A DNA stretch of 64,000 nt from Lumbricus rubellus (GCA_945859605.1 OX243815.1:25081613-25145612), one strand, 5' to 3'; shown: positions 43,746-55,824, counted from the stretch's first letter. Notes: generated from the sequence alone by a model not told the origin. A program made the numbers and translations.

Positions 43746-43993
43746 CCCGAATTTTGCGTATACATGTGTGCCCTGGTTTTTACCCACGTAGCCTATACGG
43801 TATACCCTGGTTTTCGGGAGGTGAGTAGGCCTATACGATGCCGTTTTTTCCGGAGGTGAGTATATAGGCCTACGCCGTATACCCGCGCATACCCTTGAGT
43901 GCAGCCCTGCCTGTAAGCTGTACTCTTTGTATTGCATATGGCAGCTATTAACTACGCTAGATCTAGCCTATAGGGGCCTACAAAACGCTAGAC

Positions 43994-44080
43994 CAGTGTT
44001 TATAATTTAGGAATCTCTGATGGGGGGAGTCCACCCCAGGAACGACATTTTCTCCCCAGAGGAAACAAGATTAAACACTG
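43994..44080. mobile_element. MITE, CAGTGTTTAATC family, short copy
   Basis: CAGTGTTTATAATTTAGG at left and AAGATTAAACACTG at right, 87 bp. Confidence 0.6.
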
Positions 44081-44151
44081 CACGTCGACCCCCCCCCCCC
44101 CACTTAATTGCATCTCCTTCTACTAAACAGCAATCTATGCATTATATTGGC

Positions 44152-44310
44152 TGCCTGTGTATGGGAGTTGTAGAATAATAACTTAAATAGTGAGGCTGGA
44201 CTATGATTCACGTGGAGTTTGAGTGTGCAATTAAAGAATACTTTACTTTGGGGTCCTAAGAGCTAGAGTCTGGGCTCCACGGTCTTCCACCCCTTGGTAA
44301 TTCTCACCCA
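44152..44310. mobile_element. Small MITE, GTGAGAATTG family, diverged copy
   Basis: GTGTATGGGAGTTGTAGAATAATAACT, TGATTCACGTGGAGTTTGAG and GGTAATTCTCACCC. Confidence 0.55.
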
Positions 44311-44408
44311 GGCGGGTCTTCAATGCACTCGGCACTCGTTTAAACGGGCATCGATTGCAGCAACAAGGGAGGCGACCTGCAGTGACCATGTGCACGTTCA
44401 TTGGACGA

Positions 44409-44453
44409 GTAATGATGATGATGGTGATGATGATGATGATGATTGTGATGATA

Positions 44454-44487
<34 letters not shown>

Positions 44488-44591
44488 GGTGATGATGGTG
44501 GTGGTGGTGGTGGTGGTGAATACAATGATGATGACGACGGTGGTGGTTGTGGTGGTGGTGATGATGATAATGATGGTAATAATAATAATAG

Positions 44592-44678
<87 letters not shown>

Positions 44679-44695
44679 TAATAACAATAATGACA
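44409..44695. repeat. (GAT)n / (GGT)n / (AAT)n compound trinucleotide array
   Basis: GAT and GGT blocks to 44570, then more than 35 AAT/ATA units. Open frames on both strands are a by-product. Confidence 0.95.
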
Positions 44696-44699
44696 ATTA

Positions 44700-44995
44700 G
44701 GTGCCGTTCCAGATGTTTTTATTCTGTTCTTAATTAATATTTAAGTCCCTGAGGGATCCTAAATACCTCGGGACGCAAAAAAAACAAAAACAAAAAACAA
44801 TAGGCCTAACAATAATAATAACAATAATAACAATAATTATACTACTAATAATAATAACAACAACAACAATAACAACAAAGACGTACTTAACGAAGATGAG
44901 GCCGTTCCAGAGTATCACGTACCATTCCCATCTCCGGATATTGTTTTGAACACCCGAGGGATCATAGGGATCATAGGCTAATACCTCGGGTAAAA
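44700..44995. repeat. Two related GCCGTTCCAG...ATACCTCGGG units around (AAT/AAC)n
   Basis: GCCGTTCCAGATG...GAGGGATCCTAAATACCTCGGG at 44702-44773 and GCCGTTCCAGAGTATC...GAGGGATCATAGGG..ATACCTCGGG at 44901-44990, separated by an AAT/AAC tract; possibly retroposon tails. Confidence 0.5.
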
Positions 44996-44999
44996 ATTA

Positions 45000-45732
45000 A
45001 GGCTAATAATGCATCACACCTCAGCTGGTCTCGACTGAATAATAATTGCCTAGACTGCATGTAATGTGGACTCAACCGACAGCCATGCTTTGCATAAATT
45101 CAGCTCGATCCCGCCGGATCTAAAGGCCTAGATCTATATTCAAGTCGTAATAGTGGACCTAATGTCAGCATATGCGTTTCGAAGGTAAGTGCAGGTCATT
45201 TCAGTTTATTCACGAGTGCTGTCACCTCAGCGTCGTGTCTCAGGGATTTTCCGAGTGATGCTTATAACAAGTAGAGGTCCAAGTTCAAGTACCGGTACCC
45301 AAGCTATAGCCTACAGATCTACCACCACCACCAGCCCGGGAAAGGATGGGAGGAAGAGGTGTGGTAATAAATGTTGACTCTGCGTGGGACGAGCAGATTG
45401 GAAGGCGAGAATAATTAACTCCGGAGGTAGGCTATTCAGAAAGACTAGCCTATAGGGAGTTGAAACCCAAATTCCAACCTCATTGTAGGCCTACGTAGGC
45501 TACAATCCTCACCCCGGATGATAGTAGGAAATTGGGAATTCTTGGAAAGTTGAATTTAATGGAGAGTGGAAATTAGGCCTACAAGTCTGAGGGGATTGTA
45601 AAATAAAACGACACTTAAACTTCTAGGCCAATATTGATTTTGGCTTGGCTCTTATCGAAGTGGAACTTTCAAATATTGACCTCACTTATAATTATCTTAC
45701 GGGCATCGACACAATTATAATATTATTTATAA
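45000..45732. other. Intergenic, nothing recognised
   Basis: AT-rich with TAGGCCTA octamers. Confidence 0.4.
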
Positions 45733-45922
45733 CTAGCTGGGGTACCCGGCGTTTCCCGGGAATTTTAAGATTTGGCACGTTCCCGGCCAATCCCTCCGTC
45801 CATCCGTCCGTCGTTCCCTCCCACCCCGACCCCCTGCGAAATATTGGGGTCGATTAGCACGATTGCCTGAAAACTGTGGCCGTGTTAATCTAACAAACAC
45901 ACAGACTTACGAAAATATATAC
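45733..45922 (-). mobile_element. Helitron fragment, 3' end at 45733
   Basis: The minus strand ends CGCCGGGTACCCCAGCTAG followed by T, the usual Helitron 3' end (short hairpin then CTAG). The region also shows the AACACACAGACTTACGAAAATATATA phrase common near such elements. The 5' end (TC) is not preserved. Confidence 0.5.
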
Positions 45923-47180
45923 AAGATTTGATGCATATAGGCTATAGCCGCTATACATAAATCCGCGGTCCCCAAACTGTGGCCCGAGAGCCAAAAGTCA
46001 CCAGTCAGCTGTTTTTGGTGACCAGTTGAGCCTTGGCCTGTAGTTTGTTCATTCAAGCAACGCTTACTTAAATTTAACCAGCACGTGGCTATTCGCCACA
46101 GTAGGTCAATCCATATTTCAAGGCGAGCGAAACGATAATAGGCATAGCCTAGGCTACCTGAAATTAATTTCAGGGTTTGCCCCTCGGCTTTCCGTCGTTT
46201 AAAATATGGATTCACAACAACATAAGGTTGTAGGTCCATACGACTAACTTATCACTCATTTAGGCCTAATGAAGAGCCTTATGCTGTGCGAACTATTCGC
46301 TTAATTGGGTGATCGTCAGTATGACTGATGATCATAGCTATAAGCATAATAATTATTATCCAAAAACTTAACAACCCAACCAAACCTCGGTTCCTGCATG
46401 CGTGTGGGCGGCAATAACTATAAACAGCTTTGCATTGTTAAACCGTAATTGGTCTCACACGTACACGCCCCGTGTTCCCCCCACATCGACTAAAATACAA
46501 ATTGTTGCTGAATAATGTTGCTGCTGCTGCTGCAATGACGAAGCAAACGACCTGCTGCAGCAGCCCGATTCTCTGGCATGATTGGCATCACCGTACTTCA
46601 GCAAAATGCAGGACACGCCTGAAACGGTGACGAATGCTAGCGACGCCACCATCCCACCATCCTTCTTCACTCAGACGTTGCGTCATTGCCTATATGCGAC
46701 GATTCATCCTCACGTGCGTGCAGTACCTACTTATAGGCTATCGGAACTGGATTTTCCGTTTTCCACTGGAAAACTCCATCCAATGGCGAGCGAGAACTGA
46801 GTCGGAAGAATCGGAAGAATAAAAGCATTCATAATAAACATCCGACAACTGTTACTGTTTTCCAGGCGCCGTTGATATTCGCTGTGCATGTACGTTGCAT
46901 ATAATAGGGTGGTTGTGAGGAGTAGGCCTACTCTGATTTCGGATACCAGACAGCTGCAGTAACCCACTTATTGTCGTAGCCTATAGTAAGGCCTGCTCTG
47001 CGTGCACAGCGTGCGCTCGGCATCAGCAGAAGGCCTTCCAGACCGCTGATTATATTATCCGCCTATTAGGGCCTGTGGAGCTAAGGCAGGTATAGGCTAT
47101 ATACGCGCCTTGCGTAATGCGACCCATACTACAATAAGAGGCACGAGGGTGTGCGTGTAGGCCTACTCATATATACTATT
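45923..47180. other. Intergenic, nothing recognised
   Basis: CpG present at normal density. No convincing exon; a few 60-110 codon frames have no family resemblance. Confidence 0.4.
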
Positions 47181-47182
47181 TA

Positions 47183-47193
47183 TATATAAAAAG
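47183..47193 (+). promoter_or_regulatory. TATA-box-like element
   Basis: TATATAAAAAG followed by a CpG-containing stretch. A start site would be expected near 47213-47220. Confidence 0.35.
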
Positions 47194-47214
47194 AACACGC
47201 CTCGTATCGATTGG

Positions 47215-47460
47215 TTGTGCAGAGGAGCGTTATCAGACACATAAACTAGGTCGTAACAACAGGTTCATACTCAAACACGTTAGGAGAATCTAGGTTTCTG
47301 TCAAGGTTTATTTTGCGAGACGAAGGAAAGCTGCTCTCGTCTGGACTTAATAAATTAATAATACAAACGACTGGATTGACCAGCAGCTGTGTGATTCTTC
47401 ATTCAATTTCCGATTCATTCAAATTCTTTCTGCCGGTCTTTGCCGCCAATTCATCATCCA
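47215..47460 (+). other. Possible untranslated first exon
   Basis: It begins about 30 bases after the TATA-like box and ends at a full-consensus donor CATCCA|GTAAGTAAAC at 47461. It contains no long frame. It lies at the boundary where CpG-rich DNA gives way to the CpG-poor block. Confidence 0.35.
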
Positions 47461-47642
47461 GTAAGTAAACAAATCTACGTCTACAGACTATGAATGACAA
47501 TGAATATATTTTTAGTACAGTTTTGAACGGTATGCGGATATTAGCAGTGCCACTGTACGTGCCAGTACCGGATTACCGGTCGAGGCGGTAACGAAATTAT
47601 CCCGTAAGTACGTCCTATTTATTAAATTTATCGCATTTACTA

Positions 47643-47838
47643 TAGTGCCCCTTCAAGGTACCATTCAGAGGCGCTCCCGACTACAGCACTGACACTGCAT
47701 CTGAAGCGCACGAGCAATTGCGAGTGAAGGACTTGCTCAGGGCCGATATGCGGCGGTTTGAGATGGATTTGAAACTGGAGCCCTCTGGCGCCAAGGCAGG
47801 CACCGAACCCACCACTACACCTGTAGGCCCTATTCCAC
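47643..47838 (-). mobile_element. tRNA-derived SINE, family A, full minus copy
   Basis: On the minus strand: GTGTAGTGGTGGGTTCGGTGCC, box B-like GTTTCAAATCC, CTGAGCAAGTCCTTCACTCG, CAATTGCTCGTGCGCTTCAG, GTAGTCGGGAGCGCCTCTGAATGG and CCTTGAAGGGGCACTATAG. Confidence 0.87.
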
Positions 47839-47839
47839 C

Positions 47840-48590
47840 GCACCCTACCGTGCTTCAGTTATTTGGAATTTTGGGAGCACACAATGACTGAATTGATGAT
47901 CCGGTTATGCAATTATAGGCCCGATACATAGGGCCTACGTGATATTACATCCATGTGGCTTTTAGATGAAACGTAATAGTTGTAGGCCTAAACAAAAGTT
48001 TTTCCATCAGTACGTCTATTTTGTCTTTGAGTTGCGTTTTGGGAGATTGCTAACAACGCTGATCCCTGCATTGAAAAGGGTGAGGTAAGTAGGATTTCTG
48101 TGTGTGCTGCACCAGTGCTGGAAAGTTCCCAATGTTCCAGTTCTGCTGTTCCTTTGTTTGTAATTTACTTCTTTCCTACTGCTTCAACCTTTGCATATTC
48201 AAGTTTCAATTATTGTTATCTAACTGACCTTTTGTTGTTCCATAAATGATATAAATAATAATCTTATGTGCCATTATTATTACCCTAAACTTCTCTCCAA
48301 GCACATCGAGAAGTAAGATCAAAGTTGCAGACATGGGATAAATTTTCTGCAGTCTAAATATTCTGCCACAATTCTTCCATCGTGCAATTGGTGCATAACC
48401 TTCACTCATGTGCATTGCTGTGCAAACAACTATCCACTTTAGCACATACCTATCATCCACACACCCAATTGTCATGTTGAGAACCACATTAGTCAAAACA
48501 TGTTTAAAACGTCTTAATCATTCTTAGTGTTGTCAACGATTCGTTATTTTCCTATCAAATGGCTTCATGAAGATCGATTAGGGCTTAGGG
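47840..48590. other. Transition into the CpG-poor block
   Basis: No element recognised; a 96-codon minus frame (48496-48206) has no family resemblance. Confidence 0.4.
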
Positions 48591-48843
48591 CAGTGGCGTA
48601 GCCAGGGGGGGGGGGTCAGGGGTAAAAACACCCAATGGCTTAGGAAAAGTTTTTAAAAAGGTTATTTATCCACTTAAATAAGAAAGAAAAACAGTTGTTT
48701 GTAGTAACAATTGTTTTCTTCCCTTTGTTACTTTATTCCATATTTATTATTTAATTTGTTTACTATAATACTGTTGGGTTGGTGTCAGGAAGGGCATCTG
48801 GCCATAAACCCACCCCCATCATAAATTCCTGGCTGCACCACTG
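48591..48843. mobile_element. hAT-type MITE, CAGTGGCGTAGCCAGG family
   Basis: Ends CAGTGGCGTAGCCAGG and CCTGGCTGCACCACTG. It is flanked by GCTTAGGG (48583-48590) and GGTTAGGG (48844-48851), 7 of 8 identical. 253 bp, non-coding. Confidence 0.82.
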
Positions 48844-48851
48844 GGTTAGGG

Positions 48852-50690
48852 CCAGGCTTGGGCTTCATTTCGTCAGCAAGGAACTATCCAGGAATCTACA
48901 GGTCTCCTTTTGTGCTCCTTATTATGGTTCATAATATTATAGTGATTGTCATGTGATGGGTTGCATGGAAGTTTTGAATGGTTTCAGCTCTGATATCTTT
49001 GGTTATTTTGATTTGTGCTATGATATTACAGAACTTCTCATTTACTAAGAGGAAGTGTGTGTTATCATTTCCTGTCTGCTGCAGCGGTCACGTGTCTGCA
49101 GCTGATTGCTGATTTGTAAAATAAAGATCACATTTCAGACATAGTAATTGATAGTTCTTTCTACCCTAGAGTCTTAGTACATAGAAACTGCCAGCCACGC
49201 TAAGTCCATCTGTCGTGAGGATTTATTAAATTCTTGTGGTTTTCCCCTCATAAACGCACAGGGTGGCATAATCAGAAAATGTTGTGGTTGAAATTTCAGA
49301 GGTTTGCAATGAACATTGAACATTGGAAAATACACAGAATTTGCCAAAATAAATTTGTAAATTATTTATTGGGTGTCTGAAATCGTAAACACTTCCTCCC
49401 CATTAATCTTAATGTGCCTATGGATACACATTATGTCTAGTAAGAGCCAACCTGGGTGTCTATAATCAGAGGTTGAAATGCAGACATCATTACAATAACT
49501 AGGTCTTTGGAAGGGGTAGGACTGTGGGGGTTTGACAAACTGTGGCTATACCTACTGTGGCTATACCTGAATGAGCAAGAAGAAGGCCAAAGCTCTGTTC
49601 TGTTCAGGAGCCCACATAGTTGAATATTTGAAGATATTTACAAGTATACCAAGGTGCTAAGGAATATTTGAAATGTTAGAACTGTATAATAGGGTCTGTT
49701 CTATTCAATTAAAAGCTGTTATTCACTGAGATCACACAGGTTGGTTGGCAGACTGGTTATCTTATCTTATAAATGTATTGATTGTTGGTGCAGTGTGCAT
49801 TTAAACTTTATGTAATCCATCCTATGGTGTATTGTTTCCTTTTTTGTGTTATCATTTAAGTCTTAAGTGCAATGTGTAGTAATTTAGTAACATGGATAAT
49901 TAATTCAGAAGGCGTGACTGCAAGACAGACTGATAGTGCCTATGTATACAGGCTTGTTGCTGTTTAAGGGCACTGCCGTTAGAAAGATGATTAGTGTCGC
50001 CCTCCTGCTTTATCCAGGCTTAGGACTGGCTTTGTGAGAGTACAAACAGTGGTGAAGTTAGGCTATAAATACAGTACTTTCATCCCATGCTGAAATACTC
50101 ATGCCTTTGCGCTGGCTTCTCATCAGGTCTCATTAAGGTGATAGGATTGACTGCCCCCACAGAGTGATCTATGCTGGGCATGCTGGCTCCCTAGGGATGA
50201 ATTTAGAGGTCACAAGGGTAATTGGATGCCTTCTTGAATTTGACCATCTCTTGATGGCATGCTTTATTTGCTTCATTTCTTACCTCTTTTTTGGAGCATA
50301 TCAGATTCACGATTTTAGTTTACTTGGATAATTTTATGACAATGCCTATTCGGAAGAGCTCTGTCTATTTGCCTATTTATAAAATCTAGGTTATACTGTG
50401 TCAGTTTGGGCCAACTTTAGACATCACACTCCACAATCCAAGTAGAACTTGCTGGTCTTTTAGCGCACATCTGGTAAATGCAATGTCAAGTATTTGCTGT
50501 GTCTGGCAATAGCACTATGTGGTTCAGCATGCCCTTCTGGCTACAGATGCTATCACTAGCTTTCATCAATACTTGAAAACCACTGTAGGCTACTTCTTAT
50601 TTGGAGTTCCGTGTTGAAAACTATTCTCTTTCTTCACTGGGTCTCTGGTGGAAGGCTCCGAATGTCTCCGATTAGATATCTCCCGTTGTG
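48852..50690. other. CpG-poor DNA without a recognised element
   Basis: Probably intronic if the promoter at 47.2 kb is real. No exon supported. Confidence 0.4.
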
Positions 50691-50697
50691 GCATCAA

Positions 50698-51070
50698 CAT
50701 GGCATGTTGCACTGTTGACCTGGTGTGTTGCACCGTTGACCTGACATGTTGTATTGTTGACCTGACATGTTGCATCGTCGACCTGGCATGTTGCACCGTT
50801 GACCTGACATGTTGCATCGTCGACCTGGCATGTTGCACCGTTGACCTGGCATGTTGTACCGTTGACCTAACATGTTGCACCGTTGACCTAACATGTTGCA
50901 CCGTTGACCTGACATGTTGTACCGTTGACCTGACATGTTGCACTGTTGACCTAACATGTTGCATCGTTGACCTAACATGATTCACCGTTGACCTAACATG
51001 TTGCACCGTTGACCTAACATGTTGCACCGTTGACCTGGCATGTTGTACCGTTGACCTGGCATGTTGCATT
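50698..51070. repeat. 21-bp minisatellite, about 17-18 units
   Basis: Unit CATGTTGCACCGTTGACCTGA with variants at a few positions. Because 21 is a multiple of three, several frames on both strands stay open (minus: QHVRSTV heptads; plus: TCCTVDL heptads). Confidence 0.97.
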
Positions 51071-51197
51071 TTTACTGTATTAACTTGAAACTCTATCAAT
51101 ATTAAAGTACTCCTACTAATAACAATCTTGAAGTGACACTGTTAATATCCAGTGATACTGTCATGAGGTTCCTCGGTCTAGAACTGTTATGGCTCAG

Positions 51198-51404
51198 TCT
51201 CGATCATTTGTCTCAATTGGTCCTTCTCTTTGGAATGCCCTTTCTCCTTCTGTTCGCTCTACACTTCTGTCTGGTAGTCTCTCCTCTGCTTTGTCTCTTC
51301 TCAAAACCTGTTTCTTCTCGCTGGGCCTTGCGCACTGGGAGCGCCTCTGAACGGTTCACCCTACTAGAGGCGCTTTATAAATGTTTAAATACAATACAAT
51401 ACAA
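51198..51404 (+). mobile_element. LINE 3' end with ORF2 C-terminus
   Basis: RSFVSIGPSLWNALSPSVR, then LLSGSLSSALSLLKTCFFS and a stop. This is followed by GAGCGCCTCTGAACGG...TAGAGGCGCTTTATAAATG, then a (TACAA)n tail. The terminal stem is shared with SINE family A. Confidence 0.8.
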
Positions 51405-53374
51405 TGAGGTGCTTTGGGGTGGTTTGAACCACCTCACTCTGAAAAATATGACCCGACACAATTTTTCAGATCTGTTGATTTTTAATTTGGGTATGAGTGA
51501 GGGGTGTGATTAAAATGAAATTTGGGGATTTGTAAACTGCAGTAATGCTCTTTGTACATTGTATATAAAGTAAACAGTGGTTAAAGTAGTTTGAGTGAGC
51601 AGTGGAAACGCCGAATGTGTGAGCAGTGGGAATGCCAAAGAAGAGTTTTATTGGAATTCATGTGTTTCCAGCGTTCCATATAGGTGAGCAAGCAAAGAAT
51701 TTTGAGATTCGATTCAATTTTCCTTTAATCAGAAATTCAGGCTGGCAGAACGCTAAGCTAACTAATTAAGTTCAGTTTATATAAGCAACATAAATAAATA
51801 TTGGGTTTGAATTAATATTGATTGATGTGTTTGTTGTAGGGTTTACTAGGTTAAAAAATTGGTCTTGAACAGTACTCTAGAGATAAAGTTGCAATTAATT
51901 GCAATTTAGAGCAGAGGGAATGCTGTTCCCACACGTTCCATCCCGCTTTAAACCCTGTAGATAAATATAAAATGGTCTATTAACACGTGCTATATATATA
52001 ATTATGTTGCATTATCATTTTCTTCTTTAAAAAAGCTCTATATACTCGATTAAAAAAGTTTTGTTATCTAGTGACCTAGACTCCTAGTCATTACAATTTT
52101 TATCATTATCACCTCGCTCTATGTACACTTCTGTTTTTATCTTCTAATCGTCTGAACGAATGAACAGTGGCATGCTGCTGCACTCTATTCACATTGAGGT
52201 ATTTTAACAGACCTGTCTTAGGGTCTTTCCCATGTGATATGTTATATGACCAGAGTCCAATTTAAAGCATGAATTAATCCCCATCACACGTACCTCACTC
52301 ACCTTAGACATGCTTTTGTCACTAATTAATTATTAGCTCATTGAATTTGTAAGCTGTGATGCATCTGTGTCAATCCAGCACAGGGCAGTGAACAAATATT
52401 GAATTGAATATTGAATTGAACTGTGTGGCATGCAGACTTTTTTAATTACTGCTAGTCTGCTGATTTTAACATGATATAAACTAATTGTAAAAAGAATTCA
52501 ATGTGCAATATATGCATACTTTTCATAGTTTATAAAAGCTTTATTTCTTGACTACACGGACCAACATTATATGCAGCAGTTTTTGAGTTTGCTTATTATT
52601 GTAAAATGTGCTTTGGCATTGTTTTATTTTGCAAAATTCTAAATTACTTAAACACGACTAATCATGTTGTAAGTGACATGTTTCTCTTGCCATTTGTCAG
52701 TATTGTTTTCATAGTAAAAGTCTAAATAAAAACGGCTGGCCTTATCAGTGGAAATTCCAGCTAGGCAGTAGCTTGATCACCAGATTTTGATTTCAGATTA
52801 GCCTTGCAGGCATTACATATAAGTGGGATTCAGTAGATTTACAATGTCAGAGATTAAAACTGGTTTAGTAGGTTGTCAAGCAAAGACTGAAACCTCGGTT
52901 TTCCCCCAATGAATTATCCAGGGTTTATGTTAAAGTTAAAGTTATGTTAATGATATCCATTCATCATTGAACTTTTCATCCATTGTAATGGTCTGTGACG
53001 AAACAACGCCTTTTTGAATGTATTGCCATAATTTATGTAATATCTAAGTTCAGATGGAGACTTTGTCGGGTAAAAACCCCATAGTAGCTCAACAGAATAG
53101 ATTTCATAATTATCAGCAAAAGCAGGACTACTAAGCACTAAATCAGAGATAAAAAATGCACGAGACCTATCGCAGCTATGCAGGCAGGCAGAAAGAGAGA
53201 GTTCTAAAGCAACCTTTGGATTTGAAACTGATGCAAACAGGAAGTAGGATGACTGTTAGATGTGCAGAATCAGACAGTGACTCGACAGTTAAAGGCTGCA
53301 GAGGAGGAAGGAATTTAAGACTTGTTACGACTTGAATAAGGACCGAGACTGACAATTATTTTGGAGAGAGCATC
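51405..53374. other. CpG-poor DNA without a recognised element
   Basis: A GAGCAGTGG(A/G)AA(C/T)GCC motif occurs twice at 51596-51640 and inverted near 9120-9195. Otherwise nothing recognised. Confidence 0.4.
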
Positions 53375-53409
53375 ATGGCATTGTCGACTGAAGCAGACAT
53401 AACACTGAC
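53375..53409 (+). CDS. Candidate first coding exon
   Basis: ATG in the context CATCATGG, 11 full codons MALSTEADITL plus two bases (AC, Thr), then donor GTATGT. Upstream is purine-rich sequence as in a 5' UTR. Known: PDZ proteins of the SYNPO2/PDLIM group start with a short exon followed by GG-PWGFRL; this exon end would suit that, but no next exon was found, so the family is speculative. Confidence 0.35.
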
Positions 53410-54092
53410 GTATGTACTCTCGTTTATTGTTCTTTAGTTAGACTTTTTCATCAGTTCAATTTGCATGAATTTGTTCAAAGTAATGGACTCTGTGCTGTAG
53501 CTTGAACTTGTTCATGCATACATCCGATAGATAAACACATTAACACACAGCTTCTTTCTTCCTGACTTGGCTATCTTTCTCTCTCTGTATGTCTGTGTAT
53601 AAATTCATACAGCCCTTGTTTAAATAAATACAGGGCATTGTTTTCAATATATTACACTTGTAAATAATTATATGAATCTTTCTGTACTATTTAGGTATAG
53701 GGGGGGGGGGGGGGTTAGTGTCTGCACAGTTGCTTTCAATTCCACGCTGTGCATTCTTCTCTGACTCTCCCAACCTCAGGTGCCAAATCCATTACATGGG
53801 CAGGTGTGGGGAGCGAGGGGGTTGAGATATGAAGGCTTTACTTCTATGAGAAAGTCTAAGGAGCAGGGATGGCAGTTGAGCTGTTTGGAGCTCTGTTTCT
53901 TCATACAAGGTGCAGAAAGATTGCAGACTTTACTTTGGCCTCTCAGAGGCCGCCTCTGCATGCCTTATCTAAACTATAAACTTGCTTTACAGGCGGCAAG
54001 TCTTTGATGTCGGCTGCAATGGAAATGGCCACTTCTTCTGGTGAAGTTGGTGTTGAATGAGAAGCTTTGTTTGATCCAACCCCAATATTATT
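53410..54092 (+). other. Intron or intergenic, with a 16-17-base G run
   Basis: G run at 53699-53715; a (TCTG)-like bit near 53577-53600. No exon found. Confidence 0.4.
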
Positions 54093-54189
54093 TTGAACTT
54101 ATTGATCCTGATGAAGATAACGATTGTTATGGCTATGACGGGTGAGAATTTCTTTGGGGGTTTTGTGGGGGGTTTACATAGGAGCTACC

Positions 54190-54345
54190 CGATCATCCGC
54201 CTGTCTTCCTCTCTCAACCACTGGTCACAAGTCATCTCAAGTTCTCCAACTGAGTCATACCCAACATTGGATCACACCTTTGGAATGATCTGCCACATGC
54301 CCCTGCTTTTCACACCTCATATCCATGCAGATAATATTCCGACCC
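54190..54345 (+). pseudogene. Decayed LINE ORF2 end
   Basis: CACCTTTGGAATGATCTGCCACATG corresponds to the LWNDLP motif of LINE ORF2 C-termini and aligns with the copy at 55078. Frame broken. Confidence 0.45.
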
Positions 54346-54375
54346 ACTAGTTGTTTTTCAACAATTCTCACACTG

Positions 54376-54640
54376 AGTGGTGATGATGATGACAATGGTC
54401 ATGGGAGTGCTGCTGATATCGGCTTTGACAGCAAGAACTCATAAATTGGCAATATACTTATTACTACAAATGATGATGATGGTGATGATAGTGATGGTGG
54501 TGGTGGTGATGATGATGATGATGATGGTGGTGGTGATGATGGTGGTGGTGGTGATGATGATGATGATGATAATGATGATATGATTATAATGATGATATGG
54601 TGATGTGGTGATGACCATGATTATGATTATAACGATGAGG
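54376..54640. repeat. (GAT)n / (GGT)n trinucleotide array
   Basis: GATGATGATG and GGTGGTGGTGATG blocks with TATGATT interruptions. Confidence 0.95.
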
Positions 54641-55077
54641 ATAATGACATCCATTAAGATGGCAACAGTGTCTGACAGTTATATGAATGACTGAAACATT
54701 ATGTGGTAATTATAATGAAGCAGCTGTTTAAAAGTTGCCACCCACCCTACACATTGGCCAGCTTATACGAATGGAGCCAGGATGTTTGCCTGTATGCTGC
54801 TGCTGCTGCGTGGGAATAATTGAGATGATGTTGAATGATTAGTAAACCTTGAATGTGTTCACATCAGCCTGAAGGGTTGGTGAGCAAGCAAGTCACTCTA
54901 TGGAGATTTGCTCAGACCTTATTTGCTACTTAAGATTATTTTGCACTGTCTTGTAAATTGTAATTTCACTTATTAAATTATAATTATATTAGGATATGAT
55001 CAGACCTTGTTTATTAAGATTATTCTGTTCCGCCTTGTAATTTCACACATTAAATTGTATTTATTTATTTCTCATAC
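54641..55077. other. CpG-poor DNA, nothing recognised
   Basis: A duplicated phrase (CAGACCTT-TTT-TTAAGATTATT) occurs at 54916 and 55003. Confidence 0.4.
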
Positions 55078-55500
55078 GGAGCCATACCCAGCACAGCAGC
55101 ATTACGCCTTTGGAGTGATCTGCCTTCTGAGTTCCGATCCTTTTCCGTTCCTCCATCATCATTACAAATCACACACCATCACCTTCCTCAGGCTCCTCTA
55201 TCCATCACACCTCGGGCTTTTCATTCGAAATTGAAGACACTCCTTTTCAAGAACTCATACCCTGTCTCATCTGATCTTCCACCCTCCAATTCCCAACCTA
55301 GACGACACCCGCCTTAGTAGCTGTTCCACCCCTCTGATCCTATGGTGACTTGACCTGGACCAACTTTGGACTACTCTTACGGATAACCCTTTTGATTCAA
55401 CACAGCGCTCGTGCATAAGCTTGTGACCCGCACTTGGCTTTCGAGTAGCGCTTTAGAAGTTTGGAGATTACAATGACAATTACAATCCCTTCCAATTAGA
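55078..55500 (+). mobile_element. LINE 3' end, second family
   Basis: ALRLWSDLPSEFR at 55109-55147, then after a frame change PRAFHSKLKTLLFKNSY and a stop at 55319. A 3' UTR of about 150 bp ends in CGAGTAGCGCTTTAGAAG and a (TACAAT)n-like tail at 55469-55490. Confidence 0.72.
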
Positions 55501-55824
55501 TTTCTTTGCCCAAATCCTTCTGATTCCGTTGTTCCTATATTTTCTCTTCCTCTCCTACTCTGTTTTGGATTCCTCTCTACATTTACGAGCCTTCCTGCAT
55601 TCTTGTCTTACATTTCACTACATTCTTGTTTTTGTTCTCGTTGATCTTGTTCATCTTCTTCTTGTTTACATTATTTGCATTCTTTACACTCATCCTGAGT
55701 CCTGACTTCTTCACATTCTACAAACAATGAGATGCATCCGTGGACTTGTATTACAGCTTGTACATCAAAACATTCCTGATGGATGTCAAGGCTTTATCTG
55801 TTTGGACCAATTAAACGCTACCTG

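Noticed and set aside
44294..44737. Frames of 118-147 codons on both strands
   Set aside because: Translation of GAT/GGT/AAT microsatellites only.
50590..51099. CRISPR array, suggested by regular 21-bp units
   Set aside because: Units are contiguous without spacers, and the window is animal DNA.
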